NCBI GenBank assembly: GCA_029204225.1
Contig: CM055113.1
Span: 12,112,234-12,176,233, forward strand
Source of the DNA: Diphasiastrum complanatum
Taxonomy: Eukaryota > Streptophyta > Lycopodiopsida > Lycopodiales > Lycopodiaceae
Length of the DNA stretch: 64,000 nt
Direction: 5' to 3'
The notes under the pieces: generated by a model
Seen by the model: only the letters and a program-made list of their open reading frames with translations
Told to the model about the DNA's origin: nothing
Database searches by the model: none
Part shown: piece by piece, positions 1-11,253 of the stretch
Position numbering within the stretch: position 1 is the first letter of the stretch
Layout of the letters: every line of letters starts with the position of its first letter
Program-made: the position numbers and the translations under genes

Positions 1-255
1 TCATGATAAAGTTTCGTCTTCTGCACTTTCTGCTTAGTATATGTGACTTTCCACAAGCTATAATTCATCATTAGGTAGTCAGTGGTGAAGTTCACTTCTC
101 GTTGAAGGACCAAAGCTTTCTCGTTCAGCGAGATCGATTAGGGTGCCTGCGGAATAACACCTATCTTTGATTTAAAGTTAAAACAACCAATATTCTAAAC
201 AGTCCATCTCCCGTTAACACAAAGCTCAAAAGAGAGGTTAAGTTGCTGGACAAGG

Positions 256-256
<1 letters not shown>

Positions 257-313
<57 letters not shown>
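257..313. repeat. (CT)n microsatellite
   Basis: A perfect CT dinucleotide run of about 57 bp. It lies just upstream of the LINE 3' fragment. The Ser-Leu ORFs across it are artefacts of the repeat. Confidence 0.95.
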
Positions 314-318
<5 letters not shown>

Positions 319-363
319 TTCGACTTATCACTTATATTCAAAGAGTCAGGTTATTCACATTGA

Positions 364-928
364 ATGAGCAGAGGTATACACATGCAGCACTTATCTCATC
401 TCAGCACCTTCATAGTCAAGGCTTCCAGTTATCATGGTTCTCTCAGGCCTCTCGTTTACTTGACACACTTGGCACTTCTATCACAGACCTTCCATGACTA
501 CATCAAACGGTTCCTATACAGAGCATATTTGAGTCGAGTGTGGCAGGGTCACCTTGGGGTCAAACCCACGGACTCACTTCTTGAAGTTGGATACAGTAGG
601 GTTCCTAGTTCTACCACGTTATTTGGATTCAGGATTATCGCACGGTCTGAGGCTCATATTGGGTCAGTTCAGAGTCTCATCCCATCAGCTTATGATTGAG
701 ACTGGGCATTTTCAAAGAACCCCAGGGGAGGAGCAGATTTGCCCGATGTGCTTATTATCCGAGATATAGTCCGAGGAGCACTTCTTATTTAGATGTCCTG
801 CATACTATGAGATCAGAGGAAGATATCACTGTCTTTTTCACAATGCACTCATCACTCTACAGTCGACCATAGCATATGAGGATCCAAGTTGTGCGGCACT
901 CATGATCAGAGAGATGTTACTTCTATGA
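364..928 (+). pseudogene. LINE ORF2 C-terminal fragment with CCHC zinc-binding tail
   Basis: This is the 3' end of a non-LTR retrotransposon ORF2, spread over three frames. The recognisable part reads IETGHFQRTPGEEQICPMC, then EEHFLFRCPAYYEIRGRY in another frame. That is the CPxC...H-x4-C arrangement found after the reverse transcriptase in L1-type plant LINEs, where it is thought to help bind template RNA. The C-terminal stop (TGA) falls at 926-928. No reverse transcriptase core is present upstream, so the copy is 5' truncated. At least one frameshift lies between about 740 and 770. I infer a dead copy. Confidence 0.7.
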
Positions 929-1428
929 CAGGATCTATGTCAACCAACTCAATCTAGTCAGCTTGACTAACAGCTCCAAATCACCTCCTTTTCTCGCAGG
1001 AGGTCACAGCATGGTCCAGACTCAGAGGATAGTGAGAACAATGATGACTCTCGACACAGAGACGTGAGACGAAGTATCACCCAGATTCCTGTTGCTCGTA
1101 AGATCACTGGTATGAGGAGATACACACTACACAAACGACCTCCTAGACGACATCATCAGCACACATTACCTCCAGCTACAGTTTCCATTACATCTTTCTT
1201 CAGTGGCAGCCGGAATCGATTGATTGAGTTTTGATTTTAGGATGAGAATATACATGTCTACCAGCACCACCATCATTTGTAGCTACTCGATGATATTTTT
1301 AGTAGCTACACTTCATATATGTTTTCTTTATTGTTATCAGAGACGTTTTACACACTCCTATTTGCACCGCACACTTAATATGTACTTTATGTCTTATATG
1401 CCTTTGGCACAGAAAAGACGTTAATAAA

Positions 1429-1431
<3 letters not shown>
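929..1431 (+). other. LINE 3' UTR with polyadenylation signal
   Basis: Non-coding tail following the LINE ORF2 stop. An AATAAA hexamer at 1423-1428 sits four bases before a (CT)n array. This fits a LINE transcript end, with the dinucleotide array in the place where a poly(A) tail would be expected. I see no gene here. Confidence 0.5.

Positions 1432-1491
<60 letters not shown>
1432..1491. repeat. (CT)n microsatellite at a LINE-LINE junction
   Basis: A CT run of about 60 bp followed by a short (CA)n. It lies between the 3' end of one LINE fragment and the ORF1 start of another. Confidence 0.95.
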
Positions 1492-1501
<10 letters not shown>

Positions 1502-1555
1502 GATGGCGCGAGGGTTGTAGGGCATAGGGGATCTCTCCACCGCTGTCTGCTGTCT

Positions 1556-2658
1556 ATGGCCAGAAAAGGGAAGGGGAGCCCACGCCCTCCCTCCCCCCCC
1601 CCCCCACGCACCTCTGTCCCTGCTCCTTCAGCGCTGCCCCCCCCTTCACCATCGCTGTCCCCTCCATGCACTTCTGTCCCTTCCCTTTCAGCGTTGGCCT
1701 CCCTTTCATTGCTGTCCACCATCACTGATGAGTCATTACCGCTGTCCACCATTGCTGCAGAATCTGATCATAACGATGCTTCCATCGCTATTACGTATGG
1801 AGCCTCCACTTCTAATGCAGTTGATGCTCTATGCATTGAGAAAGATGTTAAAGTGTCAGCGTTACCTACGGATCTAGCAGCTTCTATCCACACTCCCTGC
1901 CCTCCATCTGCTCGCTCCTCTTTCTTGCTTCCTGAAATCTACACACCTGTCAAATCATTTGAGCAGTACATCCTCTCCTATATCGAGCAGATCAAACAAG
2001 AATCCAGCTCTCTACGAAAAGAAATGGGACAACTTCAAGCGACCATTTAATCTATGTCCGCTGAAAGAGAAATCATACTATCCCGGATTATTTCTTTGGA
2101 AGCAGCAATAAGCAAGCAAGGAGAACTTACAAGGATTCAAGAGTTGGAAGAAAAGATAGAGCAACACAAGGCTGAGACAAAAACGTGGGCTTCCCTTTTC
2201 AAGGCAATAAGGAAGGTACACCCTCCTCCTTCAATAGGGTCATTCCAGCCACCATATCTGAAGAGCGAATGCGGGAGTACAAATCTCTGAATTTTAGGGT
2301 CCGAGGGGTTGAAGACATTATTGATCCAATGACCGAAGCAACCAGCTTTCTTTTAAGTACACTTACCCACCACTCGGAAGGATTGGATAGAGCTTGGAGA
2401 ACCAAGAGAGACCCTTCTACATTTATTGTTTGCTTCACAAATTTGGAAGAACGACGGGCAACCCTCAAACTGTGGGCCAAGCTTAGAGGTACACTTATAT
2501 TTATGGATGATGATCTCACTCCCATGCAGGTTGCAGATCGGAAGAAAGCATTCAGTGCGACAAAAGCTTTGAGGAAGAGGGTAATTTATCGGGATGGTAA
2601 GGCTCAGTACCTTGATCCTCCAAATGGAACTACAATGGTATTCACTCTTCAGCTATAG
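1556..2658 (+). pseudogene. LINE ORF1 protein (coiled coil plus RNA-binding domain), broken
   Basis: ORF1p is the nucleic-acid chaperone of L1-type LINEs. The N-terminus (about 1556-1900) is rich in Pro and Ser. A heptad-like stretch follows (about 1960-2200: EQIKQESSSLRKEMGQL, then LEEKIEQHKAE). The RNA-binding region (2185-2658) contains LNFRVRGVED, then FTNLEERRATLKLWAKLRGT and DDDLTPMQVADRKKA, the usual order in ORF1p. A TAA at 2048-2050 and a frame change near 2185-2200 break the frame. The stop at 2656-2658 is followed at once by ORF2 sequence, the normal ORF1/ORF2 layout. I infer a recently dead, 5'-complete copy. Confidence 0.75.
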
Positions 2659-3340
2659 CAGGGGATTTCGGAGATTTTTTTTGCGAATGGTGATATCTTA
2701 CTACTCACTAAGACACATGAGAGTCCAAAGAGGGGACTACCGGCCATTCAGGGTTTATCTTGGTACTTTGCACATCGGAGGGCAATGAGAGCATTGACAG
2801 ATCGAGGTTCAGGTGGGGTGGCCTGCTTAGTCCGAGCCTTCATTCAGCCTTGGTCGAGTTGGTACATGCTGATGAGCGAGCTCGCTATATTTGGATTCGG
2901 GTGGACCGGAGTTTGATGAGCCTAGACCGAGACCTCTTTATGGCCATTTGTTATTTTCCACCGGATATATCAGCTTTCACATCAGATGAGGAGTCACCTT
3001 ACATGGATATCTCCTCAGACATTGTTAGATACGAGGAGCCGGGTTATATTCTTTTAGCTGGCGACTTTAACGCCCGGACGGGGTCCAGGCAGACTGAGTT
3101 CCATAGAGCAGAGGATGATCCGCAGCGGATACATGCTTTAGACTGGGATGATCTTGGCCTCCGGTGACGATCAGCAGATGCAAAGGGTCTAGTTACTGCA
3201 TATGGAGACAGACAATCAATCTTTAAAGTGTTGTTGTACTGCTTCAGATTTGAAGGGTCGAAAAGCAAGATGGTTAGAACGTATGCAGGAGTTCGACTTT
3301 GTAATATTTTAAAAAAAAGGTTTCCACTAAGAAGGTGGTC
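2659..3340 (+). pseudogene. LINE ORF2 N-terminus: AP-like endonuclease domain
   Basis: The endonuclease/exonuclease/phosphatase domain that nicks target DNA for LINE insertion. About 2659-2840 reads DILLLTKTHE, then RGSGGVACLVR. The frame then shifts, and 2838-3167 reads ERARYIWIRVD, then ICYFPP and ILLAGDFNARTG, the conserved GDFN(A/T) motif. The first motif is normally TETH. Here the catalytic Glu is Lys, so the copy is probably inactive. Homology fades after RRSADAKGLVTAYG at about 3,170-3,220, and no reverse transcriptase follows. It directly follows the ORF1 remnant and belongs to the same element. Confidence 0.75.
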
Positions 3341-3450
3341 AATGTACATAGTTGGATAGGTGAAGTGAATTAGATGAGTGTGAAGATCAGTCTGATCTCT
3401 ATCACGCCCTAAACGGCCTATGTTCTTCTAATGCATTCTTTGGTTATATA

Positions 3451-4720
3451 TTGCAAGAAGTCCAAATCAAGGTGCCATATGCAAGCAATCAACTTAGTGA
3501 ACTTGAAGCTGATTTAGAGAATATAAGATTAGAAATCACTATGCAATTCGTAATGGATGGCTATTTCCAAAAATGGAAGTTTGTGTGCCAAAAACCTTTT
3601 GGATCCAAGGCAACAAATCCTAATCAAATATCAGGATAGCCGAAGTGTTGATCATCAAGGCATACAAAGGAAACATGACTTAGTTCAAAGAACATATGTA
3701 TTGGCAAAGATGAAATCATGTCCTCAAGTATCCCTAGTGCCAAGTGAATAGAGCATATCGCATTTAGGCAAGAGAACTATTGCCTCCATTGGGAAGCCCA
3801 AATATGGGAAAGTATTTCCATGGATTTTGTGGTTGGATTGACTAGAACAAATAGAGGTCATGACTCTATTTGGCTGGTAGTGGATAAACTTACTAAGAAG
3901 GCAAGATTTTTTTTCAGCCAAAAATAGCATAAAAGATTCAAAACTTGCCGAAGTTTTTCATGAGAGGCTATTTAGTCTCTATGGCTTGCCATGTAAAATC
4001 GTTAGAAATAAAAATCTATTGTACACTTCTCGAAGAAGTTTTTGATAAATTGGAAGCTGAGTTGAGTCTCACATTTTCTAATTATCTTGAGTGAGTAAAT
4101 TAGACAATGGAAGATATGTTCATTCGTCTACTAGGTCTAGTCCTTACATGTCAATGTATGAATATCAACCCAAATAACTATGGATGGTCGACCTTAACAA
4201 TGTGAAGGCAGGTTCCGATTTTTGCAAGATCAATAAAAAACATTGAAACTTGCAGAGGGAAGCATAAAAGGATCAAGCTAAGTTCTAAGGTTATCAAACA
4301 CAGTCACCTAAAAATTTTAAGAAAGATATGATGGGTCATCTGAGAGTACCAAAGCAATTACAACTATTGAAGACGAATGTTTATAACTTCTCTCGTAGAT
4401 AATGTGGACTAAGACAATCCATAAGATTAATAAGATCACATATTGATTGGCTTTACCCTCCAGAACAAAAGTTCACCTTGTCTTTCATATTAGCAGATTG
4501 AAAAAAAAATTGGTTGCCGAGACAATTTGGTTTCAATTAAAGAAATACTACAGTTTGAAGAGATATTTGACTAATATATCATTTGAGGTAGAGTCTACTC
4601 TAGAAAACTAAGTTTGACAAGATGGAAGGGCAGATTTGAGAATGAGGAGTCTAAGAACAAACAATTTCCAACATTTTTTACTACAAACATTTTCATTTAA
4701 GGAAGAAAGAATGTTATTCT
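3451..4720 (+). pseudogene. Ty3/gypsy pol remnant (integrase and C-terminal tail)
   Basis: Heavily broken gypsy pol. At about 3,806-3,990 several frames together give [23 protein letters not shown], then [12 protein letters not shown] and FHERLFSLYGLPCKIV, the typical core of a Ty3/gypsy integrase. Downstream come TMEDM (about 4,108-4,123) and a tail with HVSRLKKKL-like sequence (about 4,460-4,520). The zinc-binding N-terminus is only vaguely visible at 3,451-3,640. Stops and frameshifts occur every 30-60 codons. No LTR could be assigned. Confidence 0.65.
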
Positions 4721-6720
4721 CTCAATAAGACATAACTAGACTAGCCTTGGTTTAGGGACGATCCAATAGGCTAGCAAGGACACCTTGCTTTACCTACCTT
4801 TACGGATCAGTACTGGCTTTAGGCCATATAAGGATGAATGGCCTAGAGAGACAAGACATGCTTGGAGAAGTACTTCCACAGAGATTATGGACTAGAGGAC
4901 AAGTTAGGGAGAGATAATCAAGCCATGCATGTAGTATGTGTAGTATGGGACACAAATATGAAGTGCATGTGATCATGTTTGAGATGATGGAAGGTTAGGG
5001 CTTGAAGGGAGGTTATTGTACAAAGTCTGTGGCTTGGAGGAGAATCGCTTAGGATGGACATGGCCCGCATAGAGCGTTGGTGCATTACAACAAAGCGAAT
5101 AAGAATCAGATCCATCTTATTATGGTTGTTTCACTCAAAGGGGATTTGTGCATATGGCCACTTTGATACTTCATAGAGATCATAAATGGAAAGAACTCAT
5201 CTTGAGACTTGCATATTCTTAAGCTTCAAGACATCCATGACCCCTACAGCGCATACATGCATACATCTATAATAGTTCGTGTAGCTATCATCACAACCTT
5301 TTTCACACCATATATGCATCATGTGGTACTTCACAGTCATGGTACATGCAACAACCATTCTTCTTCTATTTGCCATATAGTGAATTTCATGAGCTCACAT
5401 TTTGCATTTTTCATTTCCTATTTTGTAGTTTCATGGAAAACTAGGCTTATGTTTTGGATAGTGCCTGGTATTATTTAAACAAATCCTCAAAAAGACAACA
5501 ATTGCCAATTGTGTATTATGAAAGAAGTTGAGATGGAAGAACATTTTATTTCCACTATCAAATCAACTATGAGATTAGGAGTAGATACTATTGTGATCAA
5601 TCAGCCACCCTTTATTCTGAAGCTCCCTAGACCGATTGTTATCAGTGGCTTGAATCAACCAATGATCAATCCATTTGATTTAGCTAGGTAACAAGTCTCA
5701 GGAGTTGGAAGTCCGAAGTTCCGCGTCAAAATTTGAATTTCAGTATCGATTAATCACAAATTATAATCTACATGTTACCCATTAACACTAAGAAAGCACT
5801 TGGTTTTGACATAATCGAAGGGTAGAAATTAAGGGAGAGGAGGGGGGGACCCTAAAGCCGATTTGTCGGTTCAAACCTGGAGAAGCTAATTCTTTCCCGA
5901 TTCAAACCTGATTCAAACACGATTCGAAAAGGTGATTTGAAAGGTACCATAGAACTTTGAGTCCTCAAAGATACTCCACGGACCTTTACAACAATTATTT
6001 TCATGGATTTCCCTTAGCTTGATGCACAAAAATTATTTGCCCGATTTGCAAGGCTAGGCACCCTATGCAACTAGAGAAATGTAACACAATATGGAGAGCC
6101 GTCATGAGCCACAAGCTCCTAAGCTATACAAAACCAATGTGGATACTCTATCGAGTAGAGAGCAAATGCAATAGAGGATCTTTGTGCATTAGGCAATTGT
6201 TGTTTCCTTGATTTCTTATGAGACTCATTCTAGCACTATTGTTTCTATAGAGACTAGGAGAAAAGATCTCCAACACATACTATTTTGAAATGATACCCTT
6301 GTATCAGTGGGCAACTACATGCTTTAAATAGCCTATGATACTATCAAATTAGATACTAGGCACAATAGAAGTGAAAAAAGGGCGGCTCATGTCATTTTCA
6401 CTCTTTGGTCTATTCTTTGTAGGAGGCTATCAACAGTCATCCTCTCCAAAGAACTTGCTATACATTGTACACTTTATATTTAGTTCTTGTTGATCATTGT
6501 GAGATCTTAGTTGAAGATTGATTTCCAATTTCAAATTTGATACCCATTGATGATTCCACTATTTTTTTGTTCTTAAACTATTACGAGTTTGATGAAAGAC
6601 TATTCTCCTTAATTTAGTTCCATTCTTTGCTAATTATATGAGCAAACCATTTGACATCTGAAAAGTTTTTCAAATAGTCAAATCTTTCTCAGTATCTACA
6701 CAACGAAAACATGTTGAGGA
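4721..6720. other. No recognisable gene
   Basis: AT-rich, low-complexity sequence with only short ORFs. A 60-codon ORF at 5,509-5,691 (FILKLPRPIVISGLNQP) looks faintly protein-like, but I do not recognise it. Probably decayed retrotransposon DNA. Confidence 0.5.
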
Positions 6721-6729
6721 TTTTTCTTC

Positions 6730-6840
6730 AAATTTTTCTACAGATTAGCATATCATCAAGGTAAACAATAAAGAATCTGTCCAAACAGGAGGGCACACAC
6801 TATTCATCAATGTCCTATCCATACATGCGGCCCATGTGTC
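6730..6840 (-). pseudogene. Gypsy reverse transcriptase scrap
   Basis: On the minus strand a short stretch reads DRFFIVYLDDMLI. It matches the catalytic YLDD box of Ty3/gypsy reverse transcriptases with its usual flank (FVVVYLDDILI). Stops surround it, and homology extends only about 35 codons. A relic. Confidence 0.5.
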
Positions 6841-8300
6841 AGTCCAAAATGTGTAACTAGAAATTTCAAGGAACATACTATGGTTTACGCATTGTGTCGA
6901 CTGTGGACGTCACACTCCTGATTCTTATTCAGTGGTCAAAGCTCCAAATTCTGCTCCTACTAGTTGTCTGACAATTCGTTTCTGCAAACCAATGGATCCA
7001 ATAAACAGATGTGCTTGGCTTAGTCTCACATTGTTTAGTATGTTATTTGCTATTCAAGTAGCCCTTTCAGTTTCTTAAAGGGAACCTGTTTGTAAGACCC
7101 AAATGTAATCAAGAACTAGGAATAATGTCAATGGCCTGATTGATTCAACATCTTCTAGGAGAATTATTAGAAATAGATTGACATAAGTGATATTAAGGAT
7201 TCAAGCTGCAGGCGTTTTTTATTAAATCTTCTCTGCCTTTTAGTAAACACTCAATGATTCTTTGATATCTCAAGTTTGTTGCAGAGAACATGCCTTGCCA
7301 GGTTTTGCATCAACAAGTTTTGCACTTCTTTGATATCATCAAAGTTTCTTGTCATTCCTTTGCTATTTGTTTACACATTAATACCTCTTGCTCAAGCAGT
7401 TTGTGATTGCAAACTCAGTGAATAAGAACAGTTTTTAATATCGAAACAGGATGTTTTGGACGATTCCTTATCGTTTTTCTTTACATGAACATCATAATCT
7501 TAAGATAGAAACTAATAAGTTACATTTTCCATGCCCACTTTCCAGCAAAGGGAGAGATTGTAAGTAGTTTCAAAATCTAGTAAAGTAACGACGCTGTATT
7601 TCTTTCCCACTCCGAGAACATAGAGGAGATGACGAGGCCGCAATAGTTATCCATAGAGGTCCTTGCATTACTGCCATAGCCTCTTGGTTGACTGTTGTTC
7701 TTAAATTTGTGTTCATTAGAATTGCATAAGCTCGAGTTTGCTTGATCAGCAAAATATCGGATATGAAATCACAAGTTGAGAGAACTTGAATGTCATGCTC
7801 TCATGTATTTCTTACTATATTCGAACTCCAGAATCATTTTGAAACAGGTTTGGACGTGAAACCTTCAGTTTGTAGATAAAAGCAAGCATTCTCATCAATA
7901 AACATAACTAGGATCTCCCAACAAATCTACCATAATTTAGATACAAACAAACAAACAAACTCACTCATTGTATTTCTCCTCAGGATAAATTCAAAGCCGA
8001 AGCAAAACAAGCAGTTGTAAGTTGTATCCTGCTCCTGCGCTCAGCGTCCAAATCTAAATCAGGCAACACTTGTATAAGCGCAGAAACATGAGTGCTCCAT
8101 GAATCGATCGTTTAGCTGAGAACGAAGATCGTCGCTCGTTAAACTGAAGCTTATTAAATGATTGTGACAACACGAATCAGAACTCGCAAAATTGAAGCTA
8201 AAAGCCCGCCAAAATGGTAAATCAAGTATTTCAGAATTCGGCATCTAAGAAAAGAACAGTTCCCAATTCTAAATTTCTAGCCTATGCCATGAGCAAGGTT
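6841..8300. other. No firm gene; short minus-strand ORFs only
   Basis: No protein family is recognisable. Minus-strand ORFs at 8,059-8,244 and 7,570-7,752 (about 60 codons each) could be exons of an unknown gene. They show no domain and no convincing splice context. Confidence 0.4.
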
Positions 8301-8655
8301 GCCTCAACGTTGAGGCTGTCCACGTGGCATCCGTTTGTTGGCCTTGCAACGTTGAGGCTATGCTAATCACGTGCCATTAGTTTGTTTTGTTGGCCCTGCT
8401 CTTCTTGGGCGTTCATCTCGGGACAAAAGCTATTCTTCAGTTTTGCACAAGATTTTTGGCCCTGCCCTTGTTGGGCAGGGGGGATACTGTGACAGTTTCA
8501 CCAACTGATGACGTGTTAGCATCACGTTCATCTGGGGACAAAAGCTATTTCTCAGTTTTGCAAAACATTTTTATTAATGATATTATTGGACATGCACATG
8601 AAGGCCACGTGAATCATTATGTGGTCATCGTGACCCCATCATGCTGCACGTGATA
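8300..8655. promoter_or_regulatory. Cluster of four CACGTG (G-box) sites in duplicated sequence
   Basis: CACGTG occurs at 8,321-8,326 (inside CCACGTGG), 8,368-8,373, 8,606-8,611 and 8,647-8,652. The first two lie in a roughly 50-bp tandem repeat sharing CAACGTTGAGGCT. A second repeat pair (GGGACAAAAGCTAT...CAGTTTTGCA) starts near 8,410 and 8,528. G-boxes bind bZIP and bHLH factors in plants. What they might control is unclear, because the DUF3444 relic reads toward this cluster from the other side. Confidence 0.4.
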
Positions 8656-8836
8656 AGGTGATAAGTGATAACGATCAGAGCACAACTTCTATCTTGCTGC
8701 TGAGACACTGAGACAGAGCACAACCTGTATCTTGCTACTCGAACAGACGTTTGCATCTGTTGAAGAGATCGTGTTGCAAAGAGGTCCAGTTACATGACAG
8801 AGAATTGTCTATTGTGGTAACATCTTTCCGCTTTTT

Positions 8837-10297
8837 CTAAGCTTGAAGATGTTTGCTCGTACAGTATTTCCCAAACATATCATCCAGCTTCATGTCTTTA
8901 AATGATTCGCGCACTAGAACTGGCGCAGGAGGAACATTTACACTGGTTTCCTTTGAGAAATCTGTAAAAACCTCAACTATCTCATTTAAGGCAGGTAGAG
9001 CCTCTAGCCATTTCATGGATACACCAAACTTATCACCACTGATAACTTTCATGATACGACTATAGAACCTCGGCATTCCATCCAAATCATCATATATTGC
9101 CCATATTTGTCCCACACTAAAACACTTCTCCAAGCGATCTTGATCAAATACATAAAAATATGGATCGGGTACAGGAATTCCATGTTGCTCATCATCACTG
9201 TCAGGCTCGTCATCACTGAAAGGCTCATCATCACTGTCATCTTGTTCATCGAGTTGCCTTTTCGGGCTTCGATGCACTTCAATTGGTACAGTATTTCAAT
9301 TCTGCAACTCTGCAGTAGCACGTACATCAGCTTTACCTCTTCTTGAACGTGGGAAAGCTACCAGATCATCATCATCACTGCCATCAAAATTATAATCAAA
9401 ATTGTTTTCTTTCCTAGATGATCTTCGAATTTCACACTCCATAGTGGCATCGTGTGGGCCCTCTTGGCTGTCTAACACTAATCTGTTCAGCTTCTTAACC
9501 TCTTTCTCATACTCTTCTTCATGCTCATACTCATCTTCATCACGAGGTGTAGCTTTCTTCAATCTTTTTCAACTTTGGAAATCTTCTACCTTATGGCTAG
9601 AGTGAACCTTATTAATAGTGTCATTTCCTGTACTGGCACTCGAAATTCTTGTTGCAACTTCAACAGTAGCAGAGCCTGGAAAGTTGCTGCCTCTTTCATT
9701 CGTAGTGTCCCTTCCTGTAGTAGCACTTGGAACTGCACTTCCTGTTGCAACCTGAGCAAAACCAGAGCTTGGAAAATTGCAACCTCCTTTATTCATAGTG
9801 TTCGTTCCTGTAGCGGCACCTGGAACTGCATTTCCTGTTGCAATCTGAGCAGTATCAGACCCTAAAAAACTGCTACTTCCAAATAATTTATTCATAGTGT
9901 CCCTTCTTGTAGCAGCACTTGGAACTGCACTTGCTGTTGCAACTCGAGTAGCACAAGAGCCTGGAAAACTGCTGCTTCCGAACAAGTTATGGACTCTCGG
10001 ATAGAACATAAAACCCTGAGCTACAAAAACACATCTGGCAGTTGCTTCTCTACCATGAAACGCGACCTCAATTTGCACAGCACTTCCATCTGCGTTTCTA
10101 GAGAGGCAGAGCTTTTTCTTTTTACCTCTCTGTGTCAGCACATTTTCGTCGGGAACTCCATGTGACCTCCATCTGCATTGCATCTTCACATCACTTCCTT
10201 CTGTGTTTGTGGGGAGGAGCGAAGCTTTTTCTTTTGATCTCTCTCTTTGTATGTGGTATGCTTGCTGCTGACATGGATGTGCATACTTGCTATGCAT
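8837..10297 (-). pseudogene. DUF3444 (J-protein-like) gene, broken by two in-frame TGA codons
   Basis: One reading frame runs from ATG at 10,297 down to the stop at 8,837, interrupted by TGA at 9,569-9,571 and again at about 9,296. The C-terminal part reads PDPYFYVFDQDRLEKCFSVG, then QIWAIYDDLDGMPRFYSRI and KVISGDKFGVSMKWLEALP. This is the start of DUF3444, which in plants usually follows a DnaJ domain. After that the frame jumps to EIVEVFTDFSKETSV, so the domain centre is missing or shortened. The middle has RRSSRKE and acidic stretches, as in these proteins. The N-terminus is a four-fold repeat of about 33 residues. No J domain is visible. Either a decayed gene or one with unseen introns; I favour decay. 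Confidence 0.65.
9612..9995 (-). repeat. Four imperfect ~33-residue coding repeats
   Basis: Minus-strand units resembling FGSSSFPGS-x-AQVATGSAVPS followed by AATGRDTMNK occur four times with a spacing of about 87-100 bp. The repeats keep the reading frame, so they arose while the sequence was coding. They are Ser/Ala/Thr/Gly-rich and probably disordered. Confidence 0.75.
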
Positions 10298-11050
10298 GGT
10301 AGTTGTTTTCTTTTCATGTCTTTAAATTAGAAAAGCATCAGTAGTTGTAACCTGAGCAGAATTCTACTATCAAATGGCCTAAGGGAGCATCTGGTCTATC
10401 GCTGCTCCAATGTATATATTCTGAGCCAGAATTTGTAATGAATGGCAAAAGGGAGCCTCTGCAGGCTTCGTCGCAGCTCTAGAGACTACCTTATGAAAAA
10501 AATGCTACTATCAAAATTTAATGCCTTACTGGAGTTTCTGTCTCCAATGCCTGCTCCCTCAGCAAACGCTACTAAACAATGGCCTAAGGGAGCCTCTGCT
10601 CCATCGCAGCTCCTGTAGCTGTATCCTGACATCTCATTCATAGTGTAGATGTTACTTTTTTTACATTGGCAAAACTGGTGATTTGCTAGCTTTCTAACCC
10701 ATGATCCTTTTATGATTTTAGATCAGAAGTGCAGAATCATTGTTGGTTGCTACGAAAATCAAACGTTGTTGGAAGGATCCTACACTTGTTGGGAGAGCAG
10801 AATCATTGCTAGCTGGGTGTTGGAAAACACTCCTACAAAACTTTTGAAATCTTACAGAAATCAACTGGCTCATCTATCTTCAAACTTTGCAAATAAGATT
10901 CGATCTTTTCCATTCTGCTCAGGTTACCTTCCTTATAACTTGTGACTTCTGAATTTCTGATGTATGTCGTTTTGAAACTACAAACATTTCGATTGAAATT
11001 GAAGTCGCGACAGCAACACGCATTCTAGGACCTGCTGTAGCTAATACGTT
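10298..11050 (-). other. Decayed upstream part of the DUF3444 gene
   Basis: Fragments such as GGCCTAAGGGAGC...CATCGCAGCTCC recur at about 10,375, 10,450 and 10,580, giving an imperfect internal repetition. Stops occur in all frames. It looks like degenerated 5' coding or leader sequence, but no domain is visible. Confidence 0.35.
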
Positions 11051-11067
11051 TGCAATGGCTAAGAGCG

Positions 11068-11253
11068 TGTCTGCATTGGGCATTGAAGTATCGTAGGAGT
11101 CGTTACCAGATCATAGTTCTGCCTGCACTATCAGAACATTTTTTGAGTAAATATTCCGAATGTCTGCCTTGGGGATTGAAGTATCGTAGGAGTCGTTACC
11201 AGATCCTAGTTTTGTCTGTATTATCAGAACATTTTTTGAGTAAATATTCATGG
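11068..11253. repeat. Two-copy 93-bp tandem repeat
   Basis: TGTCTGCATTGGG... at 11,068 and TGTCTGCCTTGGG... at 11,161 begin two near-identical units (about 90% by eye), ending TTTTTTGAGTAAATATTC. The period of 93 keeps frame, and both strands stay open across it. I do not recognise the protein on either strand. Confidence 0.85.

Noticed and set aside
243-497. Ser-Leu and Glu-Arg repeat ORFs over (CT)n/(GA)n arrays (also near 1,400, 18,700, 19,900, 38,760)
   Set aside because: Dinucleotide arrays are stop-free in all frames, so these ORFs carry no coding evidence.
11068-11253. CRISPR-like or regulatory array
   Set aside because: Only two long direct units without spacers, in a plant genome: a plain tandem duplication.
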